Below are positions 1 to 13,130 of a DNA stretch of 64,000 nt, piece after piece. Position 1 is the first letter of the stretch; each line of letters begins with the position of its first letter. The stretch is from NCBI GenBank assembly GCA_012295275.1, contig CM022665.1:12453976-12517975 (forward strand), given 5' to 3'. A model generated the notes under the pieces. It was not told the DNA's origin. It worked only from the letters and a program-made list of their open reading frames with translations, and did no database searches. The DNA comes from Chrysomallon squamiferum (lineage: Eukaryota > Mollusca > Gastropoda > Neomphalida > Peltospiridae). Position numbers and translations under genes: made by a program.

Positions 1-605
<605 letters not shown>

Positions 606-737
606 TTGCTGTTGTAGTTGCTTTCTTCTTGTGTTGGGCTCCATTCCACGCTCAGCGGCTGATGACACTGTACGTCAAACAAGAAAGTTGGACACCCGAG
701 TTGCTCATCATTCAAAGTCATCTGTTCTACGTCTCAG
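606..737 (+). CDS. Neuropeptide GPCR, TM6 exon (neuromedin U/CAPA/pyrokinin-type receptor)
   Basis: This is an internal exon of 132 nt, phase 1 to phase 1, flanked by acceptor TTGCAG and donor TCAG|GTAACA. It encodes TM6 and extracellular loop 3 of a rhodopsin-like (class A) receptor. The visible signature is FFLCWAPFHAQRLM, which carries the CWxP toggle motif of TM6. In my knowledge of the families, the PFHAQRL continuation is typical of receptors for neuromedin U, CAPA and pyrokinin peptides, and molluscan PRXamide peptides such as small cardioactive peptide act on relatives of these. The exon continues through LYVKQESWTPELL into the start of TM7 (HLFYVSG). It splices in frame to 2646, where the split codon reads GGC (Gly). 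The protein would sit in the plasma membrane and signal through a G protein. The peptide ligand cannot be told from this fragment; a ghrelin/TRH-type relative is less likely. Confidence 0.85.
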
Positions 738-1060
738 GTAACAACAACAACAACACTATCACCACGAAAGCATTAACAGTAACAACAGTAGTCATTGCAC
801 CACCACGATAACAACAACAACAAACAATAACAGTATCACCACTAAAACACTAACAGCAACAGCAATAGACATTGTACCAACAATAACAACAACAAATAAT
901 AATAATAGTATTACCACCATGAAAACACTAACAGCAACAGAAACAGCCATTGTACCAATAACAACAACAACAAACAATAACAGTATCACCACGAAAACAC
1001 TAACAGTAAGACCAGTATCACCAAGAAAACAATAACAATAACGACAACCATTACAGTAAA
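738..1060 (+). repeat. ~75-bp AAC-rich minisatellite starting at the splice donor
   Basis: About four imperfect copies of a ~75-bp unit. Each opens with (AAC)n, followed by CAGTATCACCAC, AAAACACTAACAG and CATTGTACCA. Unit starts are near 738, 810, 885 and 960. The first unit begins inside the intron donor GTAACAACAAC. The array gives spurious low-complexity ORFs on both strands. Confidence 0.85.
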
Positions 1061-1145
1061 AATAATATCAGCTACATAACGAAATTTGCAACAATAGTAT
1101 TAACAACAACAATTGTAATTTTACTACTTAATAATAATGAAAACA

Positions 1146-1187
1146 ACATCATCATCATCATAATTATCATCATCATCATTATCATCA

Positions 1188-1236
<49 letters not shown>

Positions 1237-1240
1237 TTAA
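1146..1240. repeat. ATC / ATT / TTTA simple repeats
   Basis: A run of ATC triplets grades into ATT triplets and then TTTA tetramers. It lies within the GPCR intron. Confidence 0.9.
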
Positions 1241-2249
1241 TAAAGTAACAATACCAACAGTAGCAAAAATAGAAGGTTGGACCATTTAAAAAATAAAGAT
1301 TATATACATGTATAAAGAAAGAAAAAAGGATTTTGGCAGACGAACGATGGATTGATGGATTGATGGAAGAACTGAATATTTATACTCGTCCTTTTTTTTA
1401 CTTAATCTAAGAACTGAAAGGTGGGTGTATACATTTGTGTGTGTGTCTGTGTCTGTGTTAATTTATTTCTGTTTGTCGAGATTTAAAGGATTGCATTATT
1501 CAAGAAATGAGTGTTATTATATACTAAAATACACCTGAAAGCTAGTTCCACTTAGAAAAGAAACGCTTAACATTTTTGAACTTACGTTAACCAGTGTTAG
1601 CACTTATCTCCCCTGAAGTGCTCTTTTCAGCATAATAACATCACAACGCTTTGTCTTTGAGAAGACCCGTAAAAATCTAATTTACGTTTGCTTATGACAA
1701 AGAACCATAATATCAGTTGTTTTCCTTTGAAGAGAACCTTGGAGCAAATACAGCATTTGGGAAACACTTAACGGACTGTTGTTTCGACACACTTCAATTA
1801 ATGTGTAATTATGCATAACAGCTTGCAAGAAACATTATTGCTGCGTGTTACTTCAAAAGAAACAATCGATGTGTTTGTGTGATAACCGTACAGTCACGTA
1901 CAAGAGGAATTCAAAGAATACACTGAAAGAAATTATATGTAATGTGTTTGTATAATAAGCTTTAAATGTTGTTGAAAAACGATCAATGAAAATACCTTTG
2001 GCGCGTAGGTGTAAATTCGAAAACGACATTAGGTTTGTTTCATTGATATGATAGCTAAATAATGGGTTAATTTTCGTGATAGTTGTTCAAGATGGTGGAA
2101 AAAATCCCGGATGAGTGACCGATTAATATTTAATGTTTGACGTTTTTAAAGTAAAACAACTGTTTTTATTAATAATGATAATAATAATGTACCAAGTTCA
2201 AATAATGTGGCCATTACAACTCTCTTTCTTTTTTTCACTCTCTCTCTTT

Positions 2250-2258
<9 letters not shown>

Positions 2259-2345
<87 letters not shown>
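2259..2345. repeat. Palindromic compound microsatellite (TC)n(TA)n(GA)n
   Basis: A TC run (2259-2282) is followed by about 14 TA units (2283-2310) and a GA run (2311-2345). The TC and GA arms are mutually complementary around a self-complementary TA core, so the whole tract can fold as one hairpin. Confidence 0.95.
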
Positions 2346-2347
<2 letters not shown>

Positions 2348-2645
2348 AGAAAAAGAAAGATAGATCTTTAAACATCCATATATCCATTTATTTTTCTCTT
2401 TATATTAAATATCAGCCTACAGATACTTATATCAAAACAAAAACAAAAGTGTTTATATTACAAGCGCCAGTCACACACACATACACACGCACACACATTC
2501 AAACAAATACACACACAATTCACACAGACACTCGCATACATACACATATATACACATGAATACATACATACATACATAGACACTCACATTAAATAAAGAA
2601 ACGCTATCAAATAAATATTTAAATCTGATTTTTTTTCTCTTTCAG

Positions 2646-3211
2646 GCGTGTTTTACTTCTTAAGTTCTACGATCAACCCAATTTTATACAATCTGTTATC
2701 GAGAAAATTTCGACAGGCTTCCAAGAGAACGTTATGTCGTTGCTGCTTGGACTTGGAATCCATACCAGCGTTTTACAAGCTGAAAGCGAAGTTCATTTGT
2801 CGAGGCGAAATCACGACGTCGTCGCAAAGCGAAAGACGTTACCTCAACCCAGAAATCAGAATGGCAAAATTAGCGGGGCCTGAAATTCGAAATCTGAACA
2901 AAACTCCAGGATACCCTTCTACCAAGGATACCTCCATGCGTCAATTCAGTCCTACCCCATCCTCCAGCAGTGCGCATGCGCATTCCGACGGTCGTTTGGA
3001 ATATCTCTGTCGTCATAAATACTGTTCTGGCAGGCGGGCTCGGTTGCAGGCACTTCGTGAATCATCGGTAAGGAGACATCTGCATGCGTCAGATCCGGAT
3101 ATTGATAATTACAGTATGACGAGGTACTACCGCCAGTGCTTGTTACTGAATTCGGCTATCGACGGCGTTACGGTGAGCAGAGAACGATGCAAAGACATCT
3201 GCAGGCTTTGA
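2646..3211 (+). CDS. Neuropeptide GPCR, terminal coding exon (TM7, helix 8, C-tail)
   Basis: This is the last coding exon of the receptor begun at 606. The acceptor is CTCTTTCAG|GC and the stop TGA is at 3209-3211. After the split Gly codon it reads VFYFLSSTINPILYNLLS, which is TM7 with the class A NPxxY motif as NPILY. A basic helix 8 (RKFRQASKR) and a Cys cluster (LCRCC) follow, a usual palmitoylation site. The cytoplasmic tail of about 165 residues is long for this family and rich in Ser, Arg and Tyr, offering many possible kinase/arrestin sites. The first codon of this reading frame segment is GTG (Val), an internal codon and not a start. An AATAAA overlaps the stop codon at 3211-3216, although the used poly(A) site may be further on. 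Family confidence is good; the exact subtype needs the missing exons. Confidence 0.85.
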
Positions 3212-3216
3212 ATAAA
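3211..3216 (+). terminator. Candidate poly(A) signal of the GPCR gene
   Basis: AATAAA begins on the last base of the TGA stop. If used, the 3'UTR would be only tens of bases long. The T-rich or GT-rich downstream element is not striking, so another site further right is possible. Confidence 0.35.
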
Positions 3217-3777
3217 CAGCAGCATGACAAGATATTTATTATTTCTTGCAAGGAACTGTTTTTTGAACACAAGAGTTCTTGCTAACAGACTACGTTTGTT
3301 TAGAGATTTGAAAATTACGTTTTCACGTACTTCAACTCGTTATAGAAAATGGCATTTCCTGATGATATAACGAACACAATTTCAGCTGATCAGTAACATT
3401 TTGCATCGAGGAAAGAAAACGGTTATTGACATATGACAATTCATGGCGACAGAATTTTGCGCATTTTGGCGACCCATGTCTTTTCTTGTTGATGTCAAAA
3501 CATGTTCGTGTTTACATATGTCAACTCGATTACCAAACCAACAGTTTCTAATGACATAACTTTAAAAATCTGTTTTACAATTTGTGTCGCTGTGCGACAA
3601 TTCATGTGAAAAGTGTAAAAATTTGATTTGGCATATATTATGACAATTCAAATTCGGAACTGACTGTTTTGACGTATGTTGTGACAACATATGACAGTTC
3701 ATATCTGTGTCACCATCTGTGACATTTCCTTGTAATTCGTTACTACTCGTGATGAATTGTAACAATGTCTGTGACAA

Positions 3778-3930
3778 TATATACATATACATATATACAC
3801 ACACACACATATATATATATATGTATATGTATATGTATATATGTGGGCATGTGTGTGTGCGTGTATGTATGTATGTGTATGTATGTATGTATGTATGTAT
3901 GAATGTATGTATGTATGTATGTATGTATAT
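3778..3930. repeat. Compound microsatellite TA/CA/TATG/GTAT
   Basis: ATAC and CA runs pass into TA, then TATG, GT and finally (GTAT)n. Part of it is self-complementary (CA on the left, TG on the right). Confidence 0.9.
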
Positions 3931-5559
3931 CCTTATAAACTGGATATCCTAGTAATGATCATATCCTGAATAGCGCTTGCTGATCAGATTTTATTTTTTG
4001 TAACTGTCTCAATTAAAATTATATTTTACTAAATTTTTATCGTTTATTTACGAAACTTTCAGCACAACGCTAACTATAAATTTACGCTTACTAAATTCAT
4101 AAACTACAAAATAAATTAACTAAGAAACAATATATACCGAAGCTATTAGGACTCTTCTTGTCATTAATTACTCTGTTCCAAGTCATGGTAACAAAATAAA
4201 ATATTAAAATAACAGATGCAGTTAGTTATTACAAACTTATACATAGACGTTTTCTGAAACATCTTAGCATTTGCGATTAATAAACAGCCATAACTAATAC
4301 TGATGTAAAGATCAATTAATGTACTGATTTTAAATCCTGAATAACACAAATTATGCTCAGCGTTTGAAGATCAAGTTCAATTAAAATAAATCCAGTTTAT
4401 CAGACGATATTTAAGGCAGCTCGATAGATGTGTGCCATCAAAATACATTTTCAGCAAAATATTCTGAAACTGCTTGTACCATAATCTTTCATTCTTAAAA
4501 TCAAGATATTTTCCTGTCCATTCGAATATATGAGAATATTTTAGCCACACGCAGTTGTCATGTGTATTTGTCAGATGTCTTCGGGATACGATTTACTGTT
4601 TTGTCGTTATGTTCTGGCGCTATTTTCTTGGGTTTTCTTCTCTATGATCTCTTTTCTATTTTGCTACAAATATATATATATTTGTTTTTCCTTTTCTTTC
4701 TTCTTTTTCCAAATACGTCTCTATTTTTTTACCTTCCGCACTTACTCTGTTAATACTGTTCTACCTTCATCATCTTCCTTCTATTTCTTTTTCTGACTCA
4801 GTGTATATAGATAGCACTTCCTCGTTATCTCTCTCAGTCTACCTTCTGGATAAATCTTTCTTTTAATACGTACACCTCTGGCTCACAGTCCCTCACTCTG
4901 TCAGTTCTGCCTTTCTTGCTCTTCTTTCTGTATTTCTCTCTCTCTCCATCAGTTATTCTCTCTCTTTCTCTCTTTTTCTGTCGTATGCCTGCCTCTTGCC
5001 TGCCTGTCTCTAAAAGAAGTGCAAAAAATAAAACGATTTAAATTCATTAACATGTAGATTTATTTGTGTCTTTAAACACATATTTTACCTTGTTTCAACT
5101 TCTATTTGTATTCCCCCATATTTAAAATCAAGAAAATGTACATATAAATTAAAATTATTATTTCTGTAAAGAAGATATGAGTGTTGGTGACAGATTCATA
5201 ATTACAATCCCTAAAAGTAAATGTACTTTTCAAATCAATATTAGTCGATTCAGATCATGTGATACATATTTTGTCCTGTACGTGTATGTTTGCTTTTTGC
5301 AGGGAACTTTATAAAATACTCACCGAATACAATTCAGAAAGCGTGAACGCACCAAATGAATAATGTTAATAATTTGAAATTTTATTTCCTCAGGACAAAT
5401 ACTGCCTGTGTTCAATTTATTTAGAATTACACAACCGAGTGCATATATGAAATAATGTACCACATTGTTGTAGTTAACAGAATTCTCAGTGTTAACATAA
5501 TCAAACATTTATAACAAATTAAAGGAGTATGTGTATATCACTAACCTACATACCCATAT

Positions 5560-5697
5560 ACATATCCTTGCATGCATATACACATACATACATACACACA
5601 TATATACATACATACATACATAGACGGAGACACACATACACATACTTACATTAACCACATATACCATGAAATCGGTCATATTAATGATCGCCAAAAC

Positions 5698-5728
<31 letters not shown>

Positions 5729-5760
5729 CCACACATTCGTACATACATGTATAAATAAAT
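5560..5760. repeat. CATA / CA microsatellites
   Basis: CATA tetramers at 5572-5625 and a pure CA run at about 5700-5724 are separated by unique sequence. Confidence 0.9.
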
Positions 5761-5937
5761 AAATTAATTAATTAACTAATTAATAAAATACGATGAAATC
5801 CACAACGATGGTAACTCAACACACATACATAAACGGCATTAAACAAACAAAATACAGCATAAAGTTCCTACTACCATGTCCAAATTGCTTCATCTCATAA
5901 TCTAAAGCAGAGTAAACACTAATAAATTAACTGCTGT

Positions 5938-5972
<35 letters not shown>

Positions 5973-6680
5973 GGCTCTATATCAGGTTCAGATGATTAAG
6001 ATATGGTCAGATTTATACACGACGATGCTTTTAAATACGGCACACTGTAGAGAGACACGGTACAAAAATATACAACATTCATCAACAGAACGATCTATTC
6101 CGAGCATACATATGTTAAAAATAAAACAATGTAAAATTCACAAGTATGTGCTTAAGACTGACACAGGTAATGGGTTAAGGCGGTCGACCCCTCTTAGCTA
6201 AGCTAAACAAAACAAAAATAAAAAATAAAAAAAAAAAAGAGAAGAAGAAGAAGAAGAAGAAGCGTCTGCCCCTTTAAGACTAAACAAGTCTGAGCTGTAG
6301 TTTATGTCGTTGCTGCATAGTTTTTTTAAGCATTGCTGTCAAGAAATCAATAAATAAACATATATTTTGATTTTGTTTCTGTTAAGATAAACATTAAAGA
6401 TGAATGTATATATATTTCACTGCTATTCGAAGTCGTTTGTTTTATCACTTATCATTATCATCTGCGAAGATGGGAAGAGTGCTGTGATCTGTTAAAGCTG
6501 GTAATAAACTTTATCTTTTATTGAGCAAGTGTTTAATTTGTTTTGTGTGTTTTTGTTTTTTTCAATTGTTTTCATTTTTAATTGTTGTTTTTTGTTTGTT
6601 TTTGTTTTTTGTTGTTGTTTTTTAGTTTGCTTCTGTTTACTTTTGAGGAGTTAATACAAACGCTGAAACAATCAAAACAC

Positions 6681-6681
<1 letters not shown>

Positions 6682-6751
<70 letters not shown>

Positions 6752-6760
6752 GAGAGAGAT
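6682..6760. repeat. (GA)n microsatellite
   Basis: A nearly pure GA run with one GATA interruption near the right end. Confidence 0.95.
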
Positions 6761-7463
6761 AAAATAGCAACAAAACAGACAAAAGCAAGTACTGTACATA
6801 CAAAGACGGACTAAATGTCAGATAAATAGATAGATATCATTATTTTATAAAATATCACATTCATATATAAACACATACGTGTTCATGTATTTGTGGAAAA
6901 GAAAACAAAAAACGATCATTACATATTTAATGTGAAAAGATTTGAAAAGTGTTGATGTTACTCTGGACCTAACAGTAAACTTTAAAATTATTTACACTAT
7001 TCCCCCAAACCACAGTAAAAACATTCGACATCGTAACCTGTATCGACAAGCATTTAACCTTCGTTCCTGTATTCTTCTTTTTTCTTATTTTTTTTCTTTT
7101 TTCTTATTATTTTCTTTTATTTATGTTTTCATTATAGTAACTTTTTTTTTTTTTTTTTTTATTTTTTTTTTTTTTTTATATTTATAGATAGATAGATACT
7201 TAGATACAAAGAAGAAAGAAAACGAAAAACAAAAATATATATAATATCCATTATGTATATAGGTAGATAGATATGTTGTTGTTGTTGTTGTTGTTGTTTA
7301 AATCAGGAAAATTCTTAAACCAGCCGAGTGCCATGTTTATTTAACTTGCATCTGATCATCAGTAAAGTGTTCAAAATATCCACCGCTCCAGCCAGTTTGC
7401 TTCAGATCTGCCATTTCAGACACCACGTTACAATATTCTCTACTGAGTTATTTGCAAGAAAGA

Positions 7464-7640
7464 CCAATAAATGCTAACAGTCCTGAACGTAAATAATCAC
7501 AAACCAAACTAATTTATTACAACAACAACAAAAAATTAAAAATTAATAAAAAAAAAAAACGCTTTACACCATCATGAAATGATCCATAAATGTTAACAGT
7601 TCTGAAAGTTAAAAAATTCACAAACCAAATATTTATTATC
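7464..7640 (+). repeat. Imperfect ~56-bp direct repeat, two copies
   Basis: Copies at 7464-7519 and 7584-7640 share the order CCA(A)TAAATG-TAACAG-CTGAA-TCACAAACCAAA-TTTATTA. The start-to-start distance is 120 bp, with an A-rich spacer. This may be a local duplication or part of an unrecognised mobile element. Confidence 0.6.
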
Positions 7641-8178
7641 GAAACAAAAGAAAGTAAGATCCTTTTTTGCTTTGGCCATAACACCAAAAAACCACCTAAA
7701 AACAAAAAAGGATATTATTGCTTTTTTACGAAAATAAAATCATTATTAAACGTTGTGATGTTTGCAAACATTATCATGATGATAAATTGTCACACTTTTG
7801 CAAAATTAAAACCAGGAATATCTGCAAAATGTTATTACATCTGCAATTATAACCAAGACATTTGTTATCGTTTTGCTTTGGCCTTTTCATGAGAATGAGG
7901 TCAACGAAGCTAGTTGAAAATGAAATAAAATAACCATAAATACGTGCTATATATTTTGAACATCAGAAATCTGAAACCATGAATTTACTGTCCTATCCCA
8001 ATACTTCATTTTACCTTCTTAACACGGAAACAAGACATTATTCATGTTTGATTTGATTTCTGAAAAATGTAACAAGTCAGCAGTTCACGTTGATGCTGCT
8101 CTGAATTGATAAGTATTGAATTTAATCTACAGGAGATTTTGTTTACAGACAGACATATAGACAGACATACAAATGGCT

Positions 8179-8216
<38 letters not shown>

Positions 8217-9586
8217 TTGCATTTTTATTTATTTAATGGAAATGGATGGATTAATATGTCGGTGAATAATCTGAATTGTTATTAAAAGAATCATCAGTCA
8301 TTTCTTCGTAACGGTATTAAAGTAAATGGAAACTATCTTCAGTAACCATTTAATCGTGAAACAATGACCTTATTAATCCACAGTCTTCTTTATTCTACAG
8401 TTTAATGATATCTAAATATAGCTCTAGATGCCTGATTTAATCACGTTAGACGTTAGAAAATCTATTTCTTAAAGATCCGTAGTATGCAAAACCTGTGAAC
8501 AGGGGAAAAACCACCTAAGAAATGTCTCTTCATTTAATTGAAACTTTACAAAACGGTTACTGAACACAATATAGGACAAACTTGTTCAGATGTCTAGTGA
8601 TTACACTGTTATGTCTTTCACGTCGTAAGTCAGACAGAAGCCATGGTTAAAATGCCTGGAAATCTTCTTGTGTCAATGTTGTTGTAGCTGCTGCTGTCAT
8701 TGTTGTTGTTTTTCTTGTTCTTGTTCTTGTTGTGTTTAAATAGATGGTCATAAAATAAATTCATTAAGGATTTTTTGGCCATTTTGTACTTCTCATACTT
8801 TGAGTTACGTTGGACAATAGCATGGAACAATCTTTGTGAACTGTGGACTTCGAATTTCCCTGAGAAAGAAAATCGCTAAAGTCTGATGAAAACATTTTGA
8901 ACAAATTGTGAGTGCCATACGTCCTAACACTGGACAGTTCCTCTTGAGCCACACAGATGTAGGGGAACATGATATCCACGTATGTTGCGGCTTGCTATCA
9001 ATGAATTTGTCACGGTTGGGTTAGTTAAGAGACCCCAGAATGTTGCTTTTGCACCAAGACCTATAATACTGTTAAGATTGCCCTATAAGCTATCACAACT
9101 TAAGTTATTTAACTAACTTTGTAGCTTCGTGTTCCCTTGATCTGTTAATATCGGAGTCTGTATCAACTAAAGGCCTGTTTCAGTCGTTATCTGATGAAAT
9201 CATACAAAAACAGAATTGTCCCTAACCCCTTCAATGTTCAGCTGAAAATTATTTATTAAATACACTGAAAACAAGATAACCAAGTATTTTGGATAAATTT
9301 CTTTACTATCTTTATTATAGCATTCTAGTTGCGTCTTTTTTTATTTTTTTTTTTTTTTTATTTACTTTTTTTAAACAGTTTAAGTCGAAAACTTGCTTTT
9401 TCAAACACATTTCATTAAAAAATTTAAGCATAAATGAAATTAACAAAAACTTATTCATTTTCTATGACAACGATTAAAAGGTTAAATTCAGGACCATTTA
9501 AGCAAAACAGATATTTTTGTACTATAAAAACACAACATAAAATACAAACGATTTCCTCCTGCATTAGTGACTGTGATCATCAGACA

Positions 9587-9619
<33 letters not shown>

Positions 9620-10360
9620 GTTACTTTCCACTGATTCTATCTCCATCTTCTTCCGCTTTTGGGACCTTTTTTCTACCTACGTGTTCATCCGCCTCCGGGC
9701 CAGCTTTCCTCTCAACTTCCGTAACTTGTGCGTCGGCTCTGAACTGTAAGAAGTATTCATACGCGTTACCTCTGCCTTGTGTTTGACATTTCCATTTGCT
9801 AAACTCGATTTAAATCCAGATTACTTGTCAGATAAATACAGTGTGATGTGTGTAGTAGGACAATAATAGAAATGTCCTTACTCTAACTCAGACAGAAAGG
9901 AAAGAACAATAATAGAAAAGTGAATAGTGGGTGTAAGTTATGAAATATTAAAGACCTAAAAAATGAAAAGTACGGTAACAGAAAAGTAATGTATGTGTAC
10001 GTTAAGAAAGACAAAAGATTCAAAGAAACTGCTATAAGTTTAAGGCAGATTAAGGTTGCAGGAGTTTACCGATAAGGATTTTATAAATTAATTAAAAGTT
10101 ATGTTCAGATTTTTTCAAGAACTATTATATTTATTACTTCTGTGATATTAATTTTGTTTATGCTTTTCATATATATATATATATATAGTTTTTCTGAGAA
10201 ATATACGTGAATAAAGTCCAGATTTTGCAAGATATAACACTTCTAAAGTTAATTTCATCATAATAATGATTTGAAGGATCAGTTCAGTGGAGTCTTTTAT
10301 GCGAACCTTCTCACAGGCAGGAAAACATAACATGGCCTTTATTAGAGAAATTGTAGAACA

Positions 10361-10507
10361 CTGGCAGGAACGGGAAATTGACAGACTGTCGCTCCATGTA
10401 GGATTAACCATTATGTATGTCAACACTTTAAACACAGAAATAAATTGGCAGGAAGCTGGAACGGGATATTTACCTATTATCGCTCCAATAGTGTTATTCA
10501 TGTCAAT
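10361..10507 (+). repeat. Imperfect ~85-bp direct repeat, two copies
   Basis: The block TGGCAGGA...ACGGGA...TCGCTCCA...ATGTCAA occurs at about 10361-10425 and again at 10445-10507, with small insertions. A short ORF spans both copies, but nothing suggests it is coding. Confidence 0.5.
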
Positions 10508-11468
10508 GTTCAAAACATTTAAATAAAGCCATATATAGGCCTACAGTGTGCTTTTGGTGAAGGGAAAACATTGCCTGAATGCATTTGAAATAATTCCATC
10601 TGTTTCATTTGTGTCAGAAGACGAACATATTGTTCTTAGGCTATTTGTTCCGACTACACTCAGTCAAAGCCAAGTGACAAAATATTGTGTAATAAATATT
10701 CCTTATTTATTTGATAAAATAGAACGCACGCCGTCACTCAAACACCAAGCCTAAGGGAGATAATTTCTGGTGATTTGTGTTAAATGAATAACACTTTGAT
10801 TTGACAGCTTCAGTTCTATTAAAATACACTGATAACAGAAAATTAGTATTAGTAACCTTGTAATCAACATTTGATCTTTTCGTTTGAACTTGTATTATGT
10901 TGAAACCTCAGGGGAAAAGTAAATAAGTTAATCATCTTTTGCTTGATTCCGACTGGTGTGTGATGTTATACTAAAGGTATCATTTCAGAGAAATCCTTCA
11001 CAAACCTAATCACTAATAATAGAGATTAAAACAATCCGTCTTTAAAAAAAAAAAAAAAAAAAAGTACTTGTAATTAGTGCTTTAGGCAAAATATATTTAC
11101 TCAACTCCAACTTTACCGCTCATGTTACCTATCTGCTTGCTTATATCAGTTTGAATCAAGGTAAATTTGTTTTAAGGAAATTGTTAACTTTCTGAAACCT
11201 TCGCTAGTAAATAAGTCATCACTGAAGTTTAGCAAAAGGCCAAATTAAATAAAACGTGACCTAAGTAACTTAAGCAAACTGCCACATGAGAGATATAAAT
11301 ATTGAGGTGCTGTTGTTGTTGTTTATCTAAACAAAATACAAATACAGTTATTGAGATTTGTTACCATTTTGAGAATCCGCTAGAAAATACAAATATAATG
11401 TATATGAATTTAATAAGTGTAAATTATATTAATATATGAATATCCGATGATTATAATTACAACATTTA

Positions 11469-11508
<40 letters not shown>

Positions 11509-12461
11509 TATTGCGAGAGTTCGTTTTTTCTGGGGGTTTTGTTGTTTTTGTTGCAGAGATAATATTTATGTTCTTTTCTGAACTTCAAACCTGTTTTGTT
11601 GATTGTTTATTTATTATTCTTATCAAACTGTTTAGTTTAGTGGAATTTCAGTTTTTGTTCTTTTGCTAATTTTGGTTTCATTTAGTTTTGTTTAGTTGTT
11701 TTTTTTTTGTTCTTTTTATTTGCTGGGTTTCGTTTTTTTCCTCTTTTTTTTTAGAAATTTATTTCTGATGTTCTGGATAATTTTTGTTCCTTTATTTTTC
11801 TGGGCTTTTTGGGGGGAGGTGGGGGTGTTTGATCTTTTTTTGTATTTACTTTTTATTACTTTTAACTTTTTAAATTTGTTTGCTTGTCTTCAATTGATTT
11901 GCATATTGTTTCTTTAAATATCAATATTGATATTACACATATCGTTTATTTATGAATTTAAAAAATATATTGCTTTTCAATTCTTTTTTAATTCTTTTTT
12001 CTTTTATTTCACTTTCTATTTTATTTTATTTTATTTATTTATTTATTTATTTATCTTTTATAATATTTAGCTAATATAAATTTAAAAAAATAACAAAAAA
12101 AACAACTAATTTTAAAAACTGATGACTGCTTAATTTTTGTTTTCATTTTTCTTCTTTTTTTTATATATATATATTTTTTTTATCATGCTTTCGATTTTTC
12201 CTATCAGCAGTTGCTCCTCATTTATGTACAGTCATATCGATCTTCCATGACTGAATTTAATAACTGTTTGTTAAATGTGTTATCTGCACGCCATTTTGTA
12301 ATGTGAACATCACGAAATTTGAGAGTGACATTAAAAAAAGATATTTTTTCTTTTAAAAACATGAATTTTATTATTTCAGCAAATATCCATCAACTAATCA
12401 GGGATTCTTGAGGTTGTTTCTCCGAGTTCATGTAGTACTTATTTTCTCTTTTTATATATTT

Positions 12462-12745
12462 ATTATTATTACTACTACTACTGCTACTTCTAGTACGACT
12501 ACGAATACGACTACGACTACTATTACTACTACTATTAATATTATTAATATCATTATTATTATTATTATTACTATTATTACTACTAGTACTACGACGACGA
12601 CTACTACTACTACTACTACTACTGCTGCGGCTGCTGCTACATTTAATATTATTAATATCATTATTATTACTACTACTACTATAACGACTACTACTACTAC
12701 TATTATTAATATTATTATTATTATCATCATCATCATCATTATTTT
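12462..12745. repeat. Trinucleotide-repeat block (ATT/ACT/ACG)n
   Basis: An interrupted array of ATT, ACT and ACG triplets produces low-complexity poly-Ile/Thr reading frames on + and poly-Val/Ile on -. It is not coding. Confidence 0.95.
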
Positions 12746-13012
12746 GTTTGTAATGTTGTTATTATCATTTTATGATGACATCACTGAACACTGAATGTTT
12801 TAAATATATTTTTGTTTTGTTTTTTAAATTAAGTTATTGTAAAATTTCTCATTTATCTATAATTATGTCTAATGACTGACTGACTGATTAGCTGGTTGCT
12901 TGGTGGTCTGGTTCACTGGATTCTTAGTTGACTTGTAGGTTGGTTGGTTGTTTGATTAATGACTGGTTGATTCATCGATCGACAGGTCAGTCTCCGGGTT
13001 AAATTATAATTA

Positions 13013-13130
13013 ACATGTTTTGTACCACTACAGAAAATACTCTTTAAATTATGTCTTGTTTATATGTTCTCAATACTGCACGCGGTGCAGTCTTTAGAGA
13101 AATAAACTTCTTGTCTTGTCTTGTCTTGTC
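13013..13130 (+). mobile_element. Probable 3' end of a non-LTR retroelement with (CTTGT)n tail
   Basis: The segment contains a small perfect hairpin (ACTGCAC-GCG-GTGCAGT, 13075-13091), AATAAA at 13101-13106, and four tandem CTTGT units ending at 13130. This combination of a stem, a poly(A)-like signal and a terminal short tandem repeat resembles 3' ends of some invertebrate LINEs and their SINEs. The family is not identified and no reverse transcriptase is visible upstream. Confidence 0.35.

Larger units (their letters stand above)
738..2645 (+). other. Intron between the TM6 and TM7 exons of the GPCR gene
   Basis: The intron is 1908 nt, with donor GTAACA at 738 and acceptor TCTTTCAG ending at 2645. 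It is repeat-laden: a ~75-bp minisatellite directly at the donor (738-1060), ATC/ATT/TTTA simple repeats (about 1146-1240), a TC-TA-GA palindromic microsatellite (2259-2345) and CA/CATA tracts (2467-2580). Between 1260 and 2230 I see no further feature. Confidence 0.8.
3217..13012. other. Intergenic region with simple repeats; no gene recognised
   Basis: The DNA is AT-rich. At 3430-3740 the motif GACAATTCAT recurs in several diverged forms, perhaps a decayed repeat. Besides the repeats listed separately it holds an A run (5941-5968), an A-rich/GAA tract (6219-6262), T-rich stretches (7080-7180, 9335-9360, 9595-9619, 11490-11510, 11695-11900) and GACA repeats (8140-8215). All ORFs here are short and of low complexity. 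I see no supported exon. Confidence 0.6.

Noticed and set aside
8764-8979. 71-codon minus-strand frame with fairly complex sequence
   Set aside because: Could be a transposon remnant, but no motif of a known family is visible.
12408-12794. Open frames of 128 (+) and 95 (-) codons
   Set aside because: Composed of Ile/Thr or Val/Ile runs translated from ATT/ACT triplet repeats.
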